A DNA stretch of 64,000 bases from Pseudomonas lurida (GTDB lineage: Bacteria > Pseudomonadota > Gammaproteobacteria > Pseudomonadales > Pseudomonadaceae), in the NCBI RefSeq assembly GCF_013522705.1, contig NZ_JAAMRE010000002.1:1-64000 (forward strand), given 5' to 3'. Below, piece by piece: positions 18,153 through 27,268 of this stretch; positions within the stretch are counted from its first letter, which is position 1; each line of letters begins with the position of its first letter. Both the position numbers and the translations under genes were made by a program. A model generated the notes under the pieces. That model saw nothing but the letters and a program-made list of their open reading frames with translations. It was not told the origin of the DNA and ran no database searches.

Positions 18153-18196
18153 AAAAACGCCGCCGGGCCCCGAGCATGCCCAAGGCCGGGCGGCGT
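18153..18196 (-). terminator. Intrinsic terminator of the symporter gene
   Basis: On the minus strand the arms ACGCCGCC (complement of 18189-18196) and GGCGGCGT (complement of 18157-18164) form a stable stem, followed by GTTTTTCG. The site lies in the 77-base gap between the symporter stop and the asparaginase start, so asparaginase is either transcribed by read-through or from its own promoter. Confidence 0.65.
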
Positions 18197-18211
18197 GTCA
18201 TCTATCTACGC

Positions 18212-19663
18212 TCAGCGTTGCGCTTGAGCGTTCAGTTCAGCCGACACCTTTGCCGCCGGCTCGGACTTGACCGGGTTGGCCGGCCAGGCCTTGCGGTCCA
18301 GGTCCAGATCCGGGAACTGGCTGGAATCGAACACCGGGGTCTTGATGCCCGCTGCGCGCTGGTCGTCGTAGTCCTTGAGGATGCGCATGGCGATCTTGAA
18401 CAGGAACGCCAGGGCGAACAGGTTAACGAACGCCAGCATGGTCATGGTGATGTCGGCGAAGGCGAATACGGTGCTCAGGTTCTCGATCGAACCCCAGAAG
18501 ATCAGCACCAGCACCAGCGTGCGGTAGCCCATCAGCACCTTGCGGTTGTTGCCCACCAGGAAGCGCAGGTTGCTCTCGCCGAGGTAGTAGTTGTACATGA
18601 TCGAGGTGAACACGAATAACGCCAGGGCCACCGAGATAAACATGCGGCCCCAGTCGCCGACCACCGCCGCCAGGGAGTTCTGGGTCAGGGCAATGCCGTC
18701 GCCTTCAAAGCCTGGGGTGTAGAAACCGGAGAGCAGGATCAGCAGCGCGGTGCAGGTGCAGATCACGAAGGTGTCGAGGAACACGCTGAACGCTTGAACC
18801 ACGCCTTGGGCGATCGGATGCTCAACCGAAGCGACTGCCGCCACGTTGGGCGCACTGCCCAGGCCGGCTTCGTTGGCGAACACGCCGCGCTTCACGCCCA
18901 TGATGATTGCACTGCCTACCAGGCCGCCGAAGGCTTGGTCGAGGCCGAAGGCGCTCTTGACGATGGTCGCGAGCATGGCCGGCACGTGGTCGAACTGCAG
19001 CACGATCACGTACAGGGTCACGGCGATGTAGACCAGGGTCTTGACCGGCACCAGCAGGTCGGCGATCGAGGCGATGCGCTTGATTCCGCCGATGAACACC
19101 AGGCCCAGCAAGACTGCGAGGGCCAGGCCGGTGTAGGTGGTGTCCAGGCCGAACGCGTTATTCAGCGAGTGCGTCACGGCATGGGCCTGCAGGCCGTTGA
19201 AGGCAAAGCCGAAGGTCACCAGCAGCAGGAACGCCATGACCATGCCCAGCCAGCGCTTGTGCAGGCCGTGCTGGATGTAATAAGCCGGGCCGCCACGGTA
19301 GGTGCCTTCGGCGTCGGTGCGCTTGTACAACTGGCCGAGGGAGCATTCGATAAAGCTCGAGGACATGCCCACCAGTGCGGTGACCCACATCCAGAACACG
19401 GCGCCCGGGCCGCCGAGGGTCACGGCAATGCCGACACCGGCGATGTTACCGGCGCCTACGCGGCCGGCCAGGCTGAGCATCAGCGCCTGGAACGAACTGA
19501 GCTGGCCGGAGCTGCTCTTGAGGCTGTCGCGAAACACCGAAAACATGTGGAAAAAGTGGCGCAGCTGTACGAAACGCGAGCGGATCGTGAAATAACCGCC
19601 GAGCCCGACAATGAGCACGATCAGTACTTTCCCTGAGAGGAAGTCGTTGATGACTTCGAGCAT
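18212..19663 (-). CDS. Sodium:alanine/glycine symporter (AGCS family)
   Basis: This is a 483-residue inner-membrane transporter with about 10-11 hydrophobic helices. AGCS signatures include FQALMLSLAGRVGAGNIAGV near residues 60-80, GGPGAVFWMWVTALVGMSSSFIE, GGPAYYIQHGL and GVFANEAGLGSAPN. It imports a small neutral amino acid with Na+; asparagine or alanine would suit the flanking asparaginase and aspartase (inference). ATG 19663 (MLEVINDF) has GAGGAA upstream and gives the usual family start; an in-frame ATG at 19711 is less likely. A good terminator follows. Confidence 0.92.
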   Translation of the reverse strand: MLEVINDFLSGKVLIVLIVGLGGYFTIRSRFVQLRHFFHMFSVFRDSLKSSSGQLSSFQALMLSLAGRVGAGNIAGVGIAVTLGGPGAVFWMWVTALVGMSSSFIECSLGQLYKRTDAEGTYRGGPAYYIQHGLHKRWLGMVMAFLLLVTFGFAFNGLQAHAVTHSLNNAFGLDTTYTGLALAVLLGLVFIGGIKRIASIADLLVPVKTLVYIAVTLYVIVLQFDHVPAMLATIVKSAFGLDQAFGGLVGSAIIMGVKRGVFANEAGLGSAPNVAAVASVEHPIAQGVVQAFSVFLDTFVICTCTALLILLSGFYTPGFEGDGIALTQNSLAAVVGDWGRMFISVALALFVFTSIMYNYYLGESNLRFLVGNNRKVLMGYRTLVLVLIFWGSIENLSTVFAFADITMTMLAFVNLFALAFLFKIAMRILKDYDDQRAAGIKTPVFDSSQFPDLDLDRKAWPANPVKSEPAAKVSAELNAQAQR

Positions 19664-20055
19664 GGAGTGTTCCTCGCTGATTTTTCTAATGGCAAACGCA
19701 GGACGGTTCAAAAACGTCGCATCGCACCAGGCAGTGCGCGACGGTTCGACCCCATTCCTTTTGCGGGTTGTTATTCATGCGGTTTCGCGGGTTATCCCGG
19801 CTTCGTTACCGACAGCCGCAGACGCGAAGAGGGGCGGCACTATACCTAGGCGAACGTGATCCGTCTGCCCGGGCCGATTAAAGGTTTCAGCCAGGCGGTT
19901 ACAGGGGCGGTGGGTAAGCGGTGCGATATTGGATTTTTTATGAGCGTCATTTCACAACCTCGAAGCAAAAAAAAGGGCCTGAAGAACGAGCCTTCAGGCC
20001 CTCAAAAGGTGAGAGGTGTCTAGTCCCTCAACCTGGTGAGCGGTGCAACAAACGC
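19664..20055. other. Intergenic region between the symporter gene and aspA
   Basis: This stretch of 392 bases holds no credible gene. It contains the aspA terminator (19967-20001) and, on the minus strand, a -10-like TATAGT (complement of 19839-19844) that could serve the symporter gene; no clear -35 accompanies it. Confidence 0.5.
19967..20001 (-). terminator. Intrinsic terminator of aspA
   Basis: The perfect 10-base arms GGGCCTGAAG (19975-19984) and CTTCAGGCCC (19992-20001) enclose a 7-base loop. Read on the minus strand the stem is followed by eight T residues (19967-19974). It lies 55 bases past the aspA stop. Confidence 0.9.
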
Positions 20056-21480
<1,425 letters not shown>

Positions 21481-21552
21481 GACGGAAATCATCTCGATAT
21501 GGACCCGGAACTGGCCGGAACGCTGCGAATGCTAGGCTTGTACGAATTTTTG

Positions 21553-21593
21553 GGCCAATGCTGTTAAACACTGGCCTATGCATAAACGGCATA
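21553..21593. promoter_or_regulatory. Candidate LysR-type operator in the aspA/LysR divergent region
   Basis: Two dyads lie side by side: GGCCAATG (21553-21560) with CACTGGCC (21569-21576), matching at 7 of 8 positions, and TATGC-N7-GCATA (21577-21593), a T-N11-A type LysR box. They sit midway between aspA and the LysR gene, where a divergent LysR regulator normally binds. Confidence 0.5.
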
Positions 21594-21662
21594 ATGTGAG
21601 TGTGACCCGGCTATGATGGCGGGCGTGTGTGCCAAAATGGTGCGTTCCCGTGGGAGGCAGTG

Positions 21663-22571
21663 ATGAACCTTGAGAGCAAGTGGCTGGAAGACTTCAGCGC
21701 CCTGGCCGCGACCCGCAGCTTTTCCCAGGCGGCGGAGCGGCGTTTTGTCACCCAGCCGGCGTTCAGCCGACGCATCCGCAGCCTGGAAGCGGCGTTGGGC
21801 CTGACCCTGGTCAACCGCTCGCGTACGCCGGTCGAGCTGACGGCGGCGGGGCAGTTGTTCCTGGTCACCGCACGCACCGTGGTCGAACAGTTGGGTGAAG
21901 TCCTGCGTCATTTGCATCACCTGGAAGGCGGGCAGGGCGAAGTCATGCAAGTGGCCGCCGCACACTCCCTGGCGCTGGGTTTCTTCCCGCGCTGGATCGC
22001 ACAACTGCGCAACGAAGGCCTGAACATCGCCACGCGGCTGGTCGCCACCAACGTCGGCGATGCGGTGCACGCCCTGCGTGAAGGCGGCTGCGATTTGATG
22101 CTGGCGTTCTACGACCCCGATGCCGCCATGCAGATGGACGCCGAGATCTTCCCGTCCCTGCACCTGGGCAACACCGAAATGCTCCCGGTGTGCGCCGCCG
22201 ACGCCGACGGCAAGCCGTTGTTCGACCTGGAAGGCGAGGGCAGCGTACCGTTGCTGGCCTACAGCGCCGGCGCTTTCCTCGGCCGTTCGGTGCACCTGTT
22301 GCTGCGCCAGCGCGCCCTGCGCTTTACCACCGTGTACGAAACCGCCATGGCCGACAGCCTCAAAAGCATGGCCCTGGAAGGCCTGGGCATTGCTTGGGTG
22401 CCGCAGTTGAGCGTGCGTGCCGAACTGGCGCGCGGCGAGCTGGTGGTCTGCGGCGGGCCGCAATGGCATGTACCGTTGGAAATTCGCTTGTACCGCTGTG
22501 CGTTGGTGCGCAAGGCCAATGTGCGGTTGTTGTGGCGCAAGTTGGAAGGTGGTGCGGCGCAGAACACCTGA
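21663..22571 (+). CDS. LysR-family transcriptional regulator
   Basis: This 302-residue regulator has the LysR winged helix at residues 1-60 (LEDFSALAATRSFSQAAERRFVTQPAFSRRIRSLEAALGLTLVNR). A linker helix and a two-lobed effector domain follow, with LPVCAADADGKPLF-like and GLGIAWVPQLSV segments. ATG 21663 is preceded by GGGAGGCAG and gives the standard family start. It is divergent from aspA, so it most likely controls aspA and the symporter/asparaginase genes. The inducer is unknown; asparagine, aspartate or fumarate would be logical (inference). Confidence 0.92.
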   Translation: MNLESKWLEDFSALAATRSFSQAAERRFVTQPAFSRRIRSLEAALGLTLVNRSRTPVELTAAGQLFLVTARTVVEQLGEVLRHLHHLEGGQGEVMQVAAAHSLALGFFPRWIAQLRNEGLNIATRLVATNVGDAVHALREGGCDLMLAFYDPDAAMQMDAEIFPSLHLGNTEMLPVCAADADGKPLFDLEGEGSVPLLAYSAGAFLGRSVHLLLRQRALRFTTVYETAMADSLKSMALEGLGIAWVPQLSVRAELARGELVVCGGPQWHVPLEIRLYRCALVRKANVRLLWRKLEGGAAQNT

Positions 22572-22710
22572 GCCCAATCTCAAGCCGAATGCAGGGCAAA
22601 TGTGGGAAGGCGCTTTGTGGTGGTTTGGCTGACTTGAAAGTCAATAAAACCGCCGCTTTCACCACTGGACAGATGGTCGTTCCAGGGGCTGTTTATCTTA
22701 ATTATTACGG

Positions 22711-22834
22711 TATACTGCGCGGCCTTCGGCCGGTCCAACCGGCCAACATTCGTACAACAAGCCACGCCGGATTTCCCGCGTGGCTTGTTGTTTTTTGACG
22801 CGCCTGCGGGCGCCCAGAGAGAAGAGGCACGACG
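22711..22834 (+). promoter_or_regulatory. purE leader with competing hairpins and a terminator
   Basis: A -10-like TATACT (22711-22716) is followed by two overlapping hairpins, GGCC-TTC-GGCC (22721-22731) and GGCCGG-TCCAA-CCGGCC (22728-22744), that cannot form together. Next comes a 14-base perfect stem (22754-22767 with 22778-22791) followed by a T run to 22796. The terminator ends 38 bases before the purE start. The layout resembles a transcription attenuator controlling purE-purK; no ligand or leader peptide is evident. The hairpin could alternatively terminate an unseen upstream transcript. Confidence 0.55.
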
Positions 22835-23326
22835 ATGAGTGCATTGGTTGGCGTGATCATGGGCTCCAAGTCCGATTGGTCCACCCTTAGCCACACCGCC
22901 GATATGCTGGAAAAACTCGGCATTCCGTACGAAGTGAAGGTGGTTTCCGCCCACCGCACCCCGGACTTGCTGTTCCAGTATGCCGATGAAGCAGAATCCC
23001 GTGGCATCGAGGTGATCATCGCCGGCGCCGGTGGCGCAGCGCACCTGCCAGGCATGTGTGCGGCCAAGACCCATCTGCCGGTGCTCGGTGTGCCGGTGCA
23101 ATCGTCGATGCTCTCGGGCGTGGATTCGCTGTTGTCGATCGTGCAGATGCCGGCCGGCATCCCGGTGGCGACCCTGGCGATCGGCAAGGCCGGCGCGATC
23201 AACGCCGCGTTGCTGTCCGCCAGTATCCTGGGCGCCAAGCACCCACAGTTCCACGCGGTGCTGAAAAAATTCCGTGCTGAACAGACAGACAGCGTGCTGG
23301 ACAATCCAGACCCACGCATCGCCTGA
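22835..23326 (+). CDS. purE: N5-carboxyaminoimidazole ribonucleotide mutase
   Basis: This 163-residue class I PurE converts N5-CAIR to CAIR in de novo purine synthesis. Diagnostic segments are [13 protein letters not shown] at residues 6-18, [10 protein letters not shown] near 40 with the catalytic histidine, and [14 protein letters not shown] near 66-79. Length matches the family. It starts with ATG after GAGAAGAGG-like sequence and is followed after 11 bases by purK, with which it is surely co-transcribed. The leader contains a strong terminator hairpin, suggesting attenuation. Confidence 0.97.
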   Translation: MSALVGVIMGSKSDWSTLSHTADMLEKLGIPYEVKVVSAHRTPDLLFQYADEAESRGIEVIIAGAGGAAHLPGMCAAKTHLPVLGVPVQSSMLSGVDSLLSIVQMPAGIPVATLAIGKAGAINAALLSASILGAKHPQFHAVLKKFRAEQTDSVLDNPDPRIA

Positions 23327-23337
23327 GGTTGTAGACC

Positions 23338-24423
23338 ATGAAGATCGGTGTAATCGGTGGCGGCCAGCTGGGCCGCATGCTCGCCCTGGCGGGCACCCCG
23401 CTGGGGATGAATTTCGCTTTCCTGGACCCGGCGCCGGACGCCTGTGCGGCGGCTCTGGGTGAACACCTGCGCGCTGACTACAGTGACCCGGACCACCTGC
23501 GCCAACTGGCCGACGAAGTGGACCTGGTGACTTTCGAGTTCGAAAGCGTTCCGGCGGAAACCGTGGCCTTCCTGTCGCAGTTCGTGCCGGTGTACCCCAG
23601 TGCCGAGGCCCTGCGCATCGCTCGCGATCGCTGGTTCGAAAAGAGCATGTTCAAGGACCTGGGCATCCCGACGCCGGACTTCGCCGATATCCAGTCCCAG
23701 GCGGACCTGGACGCCGCCGTCGCCCGCATCGGCCTGCCGGCCGTGCTGAAAACCCGCACCCTGGGTTACGACGGCAAGGGTCAGAAAGTGCTGCGCAGCG
23801 AAGCGGATGTGGTCGGTACTTTCGCCGAACTGGGCAGCGTCGCCTGCCTGCTGGAAGGTTTCGTGCCGTTCACCGGTGAAGTCTCGCTGATCGCCGTGCG
23901 CGCCCGTGATGGCGAAACGCGCTTCTACCCGCTGGTGCACAATACTCACGTCAACGGCATCCTTAAACTGTCGGTGGCCAGCACCGACCATCCGTTGCAG
24001 GCCTTGGCCGAAGACTATTCCAGCCGTGTGCTCAAGCAGCTGGATTACGTCGGCGTGATGGCGTTCGAGTTCTTTGAAGTCGACGGCGGCCTCAAGGCCA
24101 ACGAGATCGCCCCGCGTGTACACAACTCCGGGCACTGGACCACCGAAGGCGCTGAGTGCAGCCAGTTCGAGAACCACCTGCGGGCGGTGGCGGGCTTGCC
24201 GCTGGGTTCCACGGCCAAGGTGGGCGAGAGTGCGATGCTCAATTTCATTGGCGTGGTCCCGCCGGTGGAGCGCGTGATCGCGATCGACGACTGCCACCTG
24301 CATCACTACGGCAAGGCCTTCAAGGCCGGGCGTAAAGTCGGTCACGCCAACCTGCGTTGCCAGGACCGTGCGACGCTGCAGGCGCAGATCCTCAAGGTCG
24401 AAGCGCTGATCGCCGAGCAATAA
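23338..24423 (+). CDS. purK: N5-carboxyaminoimidazole ribonucleotide synthase
   Basis: This 361-residue ATP-grasp enzyme carboxylates AIR with bicarbonate and ATP to give N5-CAIR, the substrate of PurE. GVIGGGQLGRMLA at the N terminus, LKTRTLGYDGKGQ (ATP-binding glycine loop), FTGEVSLIAVR and NEIAPRVHNSGHWT near residue 258 are family signatures. GAGGTTGTAGACC precedes the ATG. It follows purE by 11 bases. A GC-rich hairpin without a T run follows at about 24433-24457. Confidence 0.97.
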   Translation: MKIGVIGGGQLGRMLALAGTPLGMNFAFLDPAPDACAAALGEHLRADYSDPDHLRQLADEVDLVTFEFESVPAETVAFLSQFVPVYPSAEALRIARDRWFEKSMFKDLGIPTPDFADIQSQADLDAAVARIGLPAVLKTRTLGYDGKGQKVLRSEADVVGTFAELGSVACLLEGFVPFTGEVSLIAVRARDGETRFYPLVHNTHVNGILKLSVASTDHPLQALAEDYSSRVLKQLDYVGVMAFEFFEVDGGLKANEIAPRVHNSGHWTTEGAECSQFENHLRAVAGLPLGSTAKVGESAMLNFIGVVPPVERVIAIDDCHLHHYGKAFKAGRKVGHANLRCQDRATLQAQILKVEALIAEQ

Positions 24424-24529
24424 GCCTCGGCGCGGCGGGAACCATTGGGCCCCGCCGTCTCTCTGATTGCAGGATGGTAAAGCCTGGCTAGGCTTTGCCA
24501 TGACACACATTCATTCAGAGGGAAATGCC

Positions 24530-24775
24530 ATGGGTATCATCGGAACCATCTTTATCGGCCTGATCGTCGGTCTGCTCGCGCGTTTCCTCAAGCCAGGCGA
24601 CGACAGCATGGGCTGGATCATGACTATTCTGTTGGGCATCGCCGGCTCCCTGGCCGCGACCTACGGTGGCCAGGCGCTGGGTATCTACCAGGCGGGTCAA
24701 GGTGCCGGCTTCATCGGTGCGCTGGTCGGCGCGATCATCCTGTTGGTGATCTACGGCCTGATCAGAAAGAAGTAA
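24530..24775 (+). CDS. GlsB/YeaQ/YmgE family small membrane protein
   Basis: This 81-residue protein is of the transglycosylase-associated/GlsB family. It has three hydrophobic helices (GIIGTIFIGLIVGLLARF, MTILLGIAGSLAATYGG and FIGALVGAIILLVIYGLI) separated by glycine-rich turns, with the family motif LKPGDDSMGW. Members are stress-responsive inner-membrane proteins of unknown biochemical function. ATG 24530 is preceded by AGAGGGA and is chosen over an upstream in-frame start because the fold begins there. It is a single gene between purK and a DUF3299 gene. Confidence 0.9.
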   Translation: MGIIGTIFIGLIVGLLARFLKPGDDSMGWIMTILLGIAGSLAATYGGQALGIYQAGQGAGFIGALVGAIILLVIYGLIRKK

Positions 24776-24789
24776 TCAGCCGACAAAGT

Positions 24790-24814
24790 CCTCTGCGCTG
24801 CGCAGGCGCAGAGG
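24790..24814 (+). other. Perfect hairpin after the GlsB-like gene
   Basis: Arms CCTCTGCGC (24790-24798) and GCGCAGAGG (24806-24814) are perfect inverted repeats with a 7-base loop. No T run follows, so it is a weak terminator at best. TAGAAT at 24817-24822 could be a -10 element for the next gene. Confidence 0.45.
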
Positions 24815-24852
24815 GCTAGAATGCTCGCCACTTGTACTTGCCGAGCCTCTCC

Positions 24853-25389
24853 ATGCGCCGTTTTCTATTGATTTTCCTCGTGCTGGGCACTGGCCTGGCG
24901 CACGCCGGCGAACTGCCGGAAACCGACTGGCTCGACCTGATGCCGCTGTCGGACCAGAAGGCCCTTGAGGCCATGCCCGAGATCGACCACAACTCCCCCG
25001 AAGCCCAGGGCACCTTTACCGACAAAGGCGGCTTGAAGCAGAGCAAAGGCCTGCCGGCGGTGATGTATTCCACCAAAACCGTGGCCGCCATGAACGGCAA
25101 GAATATCCGCATCGGCGGTTATCCGGTTCCGCTGGAGACCGACGCCAAGGGCCGCAGCACACTGTTCTTCCTGGTGCCGTACCCAGGCGCCTGTATCCAC
25201 GTGCCGCCACCGCCGCCAAACCAGCTGGTGCTGGTGCGTTATCCCAAGGGGTTGAAGCTGGACGATATCTACACGCCGCTCTGGGTTACCGGCACGTTGA
25301 AGGTGGAGACGGTGAATAACGATTTGGCGGATGCGGCCTATGCGCTGGACGCGGGCAAGGTGCGAGTAGTCAAGGAAGCCGATCTCTAA
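24853..25389 (+). CDS. DUF3299-type exported protein
   Basis: This 178-residue protein has a signal peptide (MRRFLLIFLVLGTGLAHA) and is otherwise soluble. The WLDLMP, IRIGGYPVPLE, FFLVPYPGACIHVPPPPPNQLV and KLDDIYTPLWVTGTL segments match the DUF3299 family of periplasmic proteins, whose role is not established. The conserved single cysteine followed by HVPPPPPNQ is the family's most distinctive feature and suggests a metal or ligand site (inference). ATG 24853 is chosen because it opens the signal peptide. It is followed by a paired intergenic repeat. Confidence 0.82.
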   Translation: MRRFLLIFLVLGTGLAHAGELPETDWLDLMPLSDQKALEAMPEIDHNSPEAQGTFTDKGGLKQSKGLPAVMYSTKTVAAMNGKNIRIGGYPVPLETDAKGRSTLFFLVPYPGACIHVPPPPPNQLVLVRYPKGLKLDDIYTPLWVTGTLKVETVNNDLADAAYALDAGKVRVVKEADL

Positions 25390-25404
25390 GCCTCAACACA
25401 AATC

Positions 25405-25497
25405 AATGTGGGAGAGGGCTTGCCCCCGATAGCAGGGTGCCAGTCACCCTCGAGCTGGCTGACTCACCGCTATCGGGGCAAGCCCCCTCCCACAATG
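25405..25497. repeat. Paired REP-type intergenic repeat
   Basis: Two inverted copies of the REP core (TGTGGGAGAGGGCTTGCCCC and its near complement) flank a short central segment between convergent genes. Each copy forms a hairpin, and the pair can form a longer cruciform. This is the common REP doublet form of the P. fluorescens group. Confidence 0.85.
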
Positions 25498-25507
25498 GAC
25501 TCTTTAT

Positions 25508-26407
25508 CTACAGGGCGATGCCGGCGATGCTTACGCCCAGGGTATGGCGTTCGTTGGGCGCCAGTGTCACCACATCATCCAGCACATTCGCCGTCTCGAT
25601 GCACAGCATGTTTTGCCAGCCGTCGTCGGCCATATCGTCGAAGGCCTTAGCCCGCTCGGTCCAGGGGTTCCAGATCACTGTCGATGTGGAGCCCTGGGCC
25701 GTGAGTTGGATGCGGCGCTGCCAGTCTTTGTCGACGATGCTCACCTGCTTCGGCGTGTCGAGGTAGATGCGGTCGGTCTCGGCGCTGAAGTGCAGCGGGC
25801 CGGACTGGGTCTTCGTGGTCCAGCCGTCGGCGGTGTCGATATACGTCGTACCGTCCAATCCTTCGACCTGCACGTGGCGCACATCGCTGACGGCGAAGTA
25901 GGTATGCAGCGCCTGGCTGAGAGTCACGGTGTCGGTGCCACGGTTGTGGCTGGTCAGGCGGATGTGCAGTTGCTCGTCCAGCAGCAGACTCAGGGTAAGT
26001 TCGACCTGATGGGGCCAGCCGGGGAAGCCGCCCGCAGGTATCGGCAGCGCCAGGTCGATGCGCAAGGCGTCGCCCTCAAGCTCGGTTCCGGCCAATTCCC
26101 AGCGTGCGGTGCGCGCAAACCCGTGGGCACCGGCTGGTTGGTCGCTCCGGCGCATCGCTTTGACGCTGTCCGGGTTGCGGTCGAACACGCCAAACCACGG
26201 CCAGCACACGGGCACGCCGGTGCGGATGCCTTTGCCTTGCTTGAACACGGCGGCGGGGTTCGGCCAGATCAGCGGCTGTTCGCCCTCGCGCTGGTAACTG
26301 AAGATATGCGCACCCTGCCGGGCCACCATCAGCTCGGCGCCGTTGTGGCGGATGCGCCAGCAGTCCAGCTCGTCGATTGTCACGGTTTCAACGTGTGGCG
26401 TAGGCAT
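25508..26407 (-). CDS. D-hexose-6-phosphate mutarotase (YeaD-like)
   Basis: This 299-residue protein has the galactose-mutarotase/YeaD beta-sandwich fold. GAHIFSYQREGEQPLIW, GIRTGVPVCWPWFG, PAGAHGFARTARWEL (with the conserved histidine), a QALHTYFAVSD segment and TSTVIWNPWTERAKAFDDM contain the expected His and acidic positions for interconverting alpha and beta anomers of glucose-6-phosphate. The start chosen is ATG 26407 (MPTPHVETV). It is 57 bases downstream of a convergently unrelated thioesterase gene on the same strand; co-transcription is possible. Confidence 0.9.
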   Translation of the reverse strand: MPTPHVETVTIDELDCWRIRHNGAELMVARQGAHIFSYQREGEQPLIWPNPAAVFKQGKGIRTGVPVCWPWFGVFDRNPDSVKAMRRSDQPAGAHGFARTARWELAGTELEGDALRIDLALPIPAGGFPGWPHQVELTLSLLLDEQLHIRLTSHNRGTDTVTLSQALHTYFAVSDVRHVQVEGLDGTTYIDTADGWTTKTQSGPLHFSAETDRIYLDTPKQVSIVDKDWQRRIQLTAQGSTSTVIWNPWTERAKAFDDMADDGWQNMLCIETANVLDDVVTLAPNERHTLGVSIAGIAL

Positions 26408-26464
26408 ACGAAGCACTCTCAATGGCAGGCAATGGGGCAATTGACCGTCAAAATCCGATGAGGT

Positions 26465-26869
26465 TTAACGCGCGCGCGACGGTACCGAACGGGTGCGGCC
26501 GCTGCCGTCGATGGCGACGAACACAAACACCGCCTCGGTCACTTTGCGCCATTCGCTGGACAGCGGATCGTCGCTCCACACTTCGACCATCATCTGGATC
26601 GAGCTGCGGCCGATTTCCAGGGCCTGGGTATAAAAGGACAATTGCGCGCCCACCGCGACCGGCACCAGGAACGCCATGCGATCGATGGCCACGGTAGCCA
26701 CGCGCCCACCGGCGACCTTGCTGGCCATGGCGGTGCCGGCCAGGTCCATCTGCGCGACCAGCCAGCCGCCGAAGATGTCGCCAAAACCGTTGGTTTCACG
26801 CGGCAGAGCCGTGATTTGCAGGGCGAGATCGCCTTGCGGGATAGGATCTTCTTGTTCGAGTTCGATCAT
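26465..26869 (-). CDS. Acyl-CoA thioesterase (YciA-like hotdog fold)
   Basis: This 134-residue hotdog thioesterase has the motif NGFGDIFGGWLVAQMDLAGTAMA, which contains the conserved asparagine and aspartate of YciA-type enzymes, and the VATVAIDRMAFLVPVAVGAQLSFY beta strands. Family enzymes hydrolyse a broad range of acyl-CoAs to free CoA. Length is normal. The start ATG 26869 gives a standard N terminus. The next gene upstream diverges across a gap of about 400 bases. Confidence 0.92.
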   Translation of the reverse strand: MIELEQEDPIPQGDLALQITALPRETNGFGDIFGGWLVAQMDLAGTAMASKVAGGRVATVAIDRMAFLVPVAVGAQLSFYTQALEIGRSSIQMMVEVWSDDPLSSEWRKVTEAVFVFVAIDGSGRTRSVPSRAR

Positions 26870-27268
26870 GCCGAGGGTGCCTCTGACCCGTGACGCTTCA
26901 TGGGTATTTCAAGTGGATAGCCGTCTTTGGGAAAAACGTTTCAGCACCATACCCCGCCTGATGCGTTTCTCGTAAGGCGTACTAAAGGGAAACTCTGCCA
27001 AAACGGCTGGGTGGCGCCAACGTCGTTTTGGCACAGCAGCCCTCAAGACTGCGGGTCTGGCGCGTGCAAGGGGCGAGTATATCGACACCCATGCGCTGCG
27101 ACGACCTCCCGTCGCTCATTTGGTCGGCATTTAGCCGCTGTAATGGAGCTTTTTCCGGCAACTGTGCTTCTGGTGTGCTTTTCCAGGCGATTTGCTATCT
27201 TGCCGAACCCGTCCTGGCGCAGCCAGCACCCCGGATCTGCCGTTCTGACTAATAAGAGAAGCCTTGCC
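26870..27268. other. Intergenic region between the thioesterase and MFS genes
   Basis: This gap of 399 bases has no convincing gene. One notable element is the perfect 10-base inverted repeat TGCCAAAACG (26996-27005) and CGTTTTGGCA (27024-27033) with an 18-base loop and no T run. Promoters for both flanking genes must lie here, but no consensus could be fixed. Confidence 0.45.

Noticed and set aside
22705..24510. Open frame of 601 codons on the minus strand across purE and purK
   Set aside because: It covers the complement of two recognised purine genes and has shadow-type composition.
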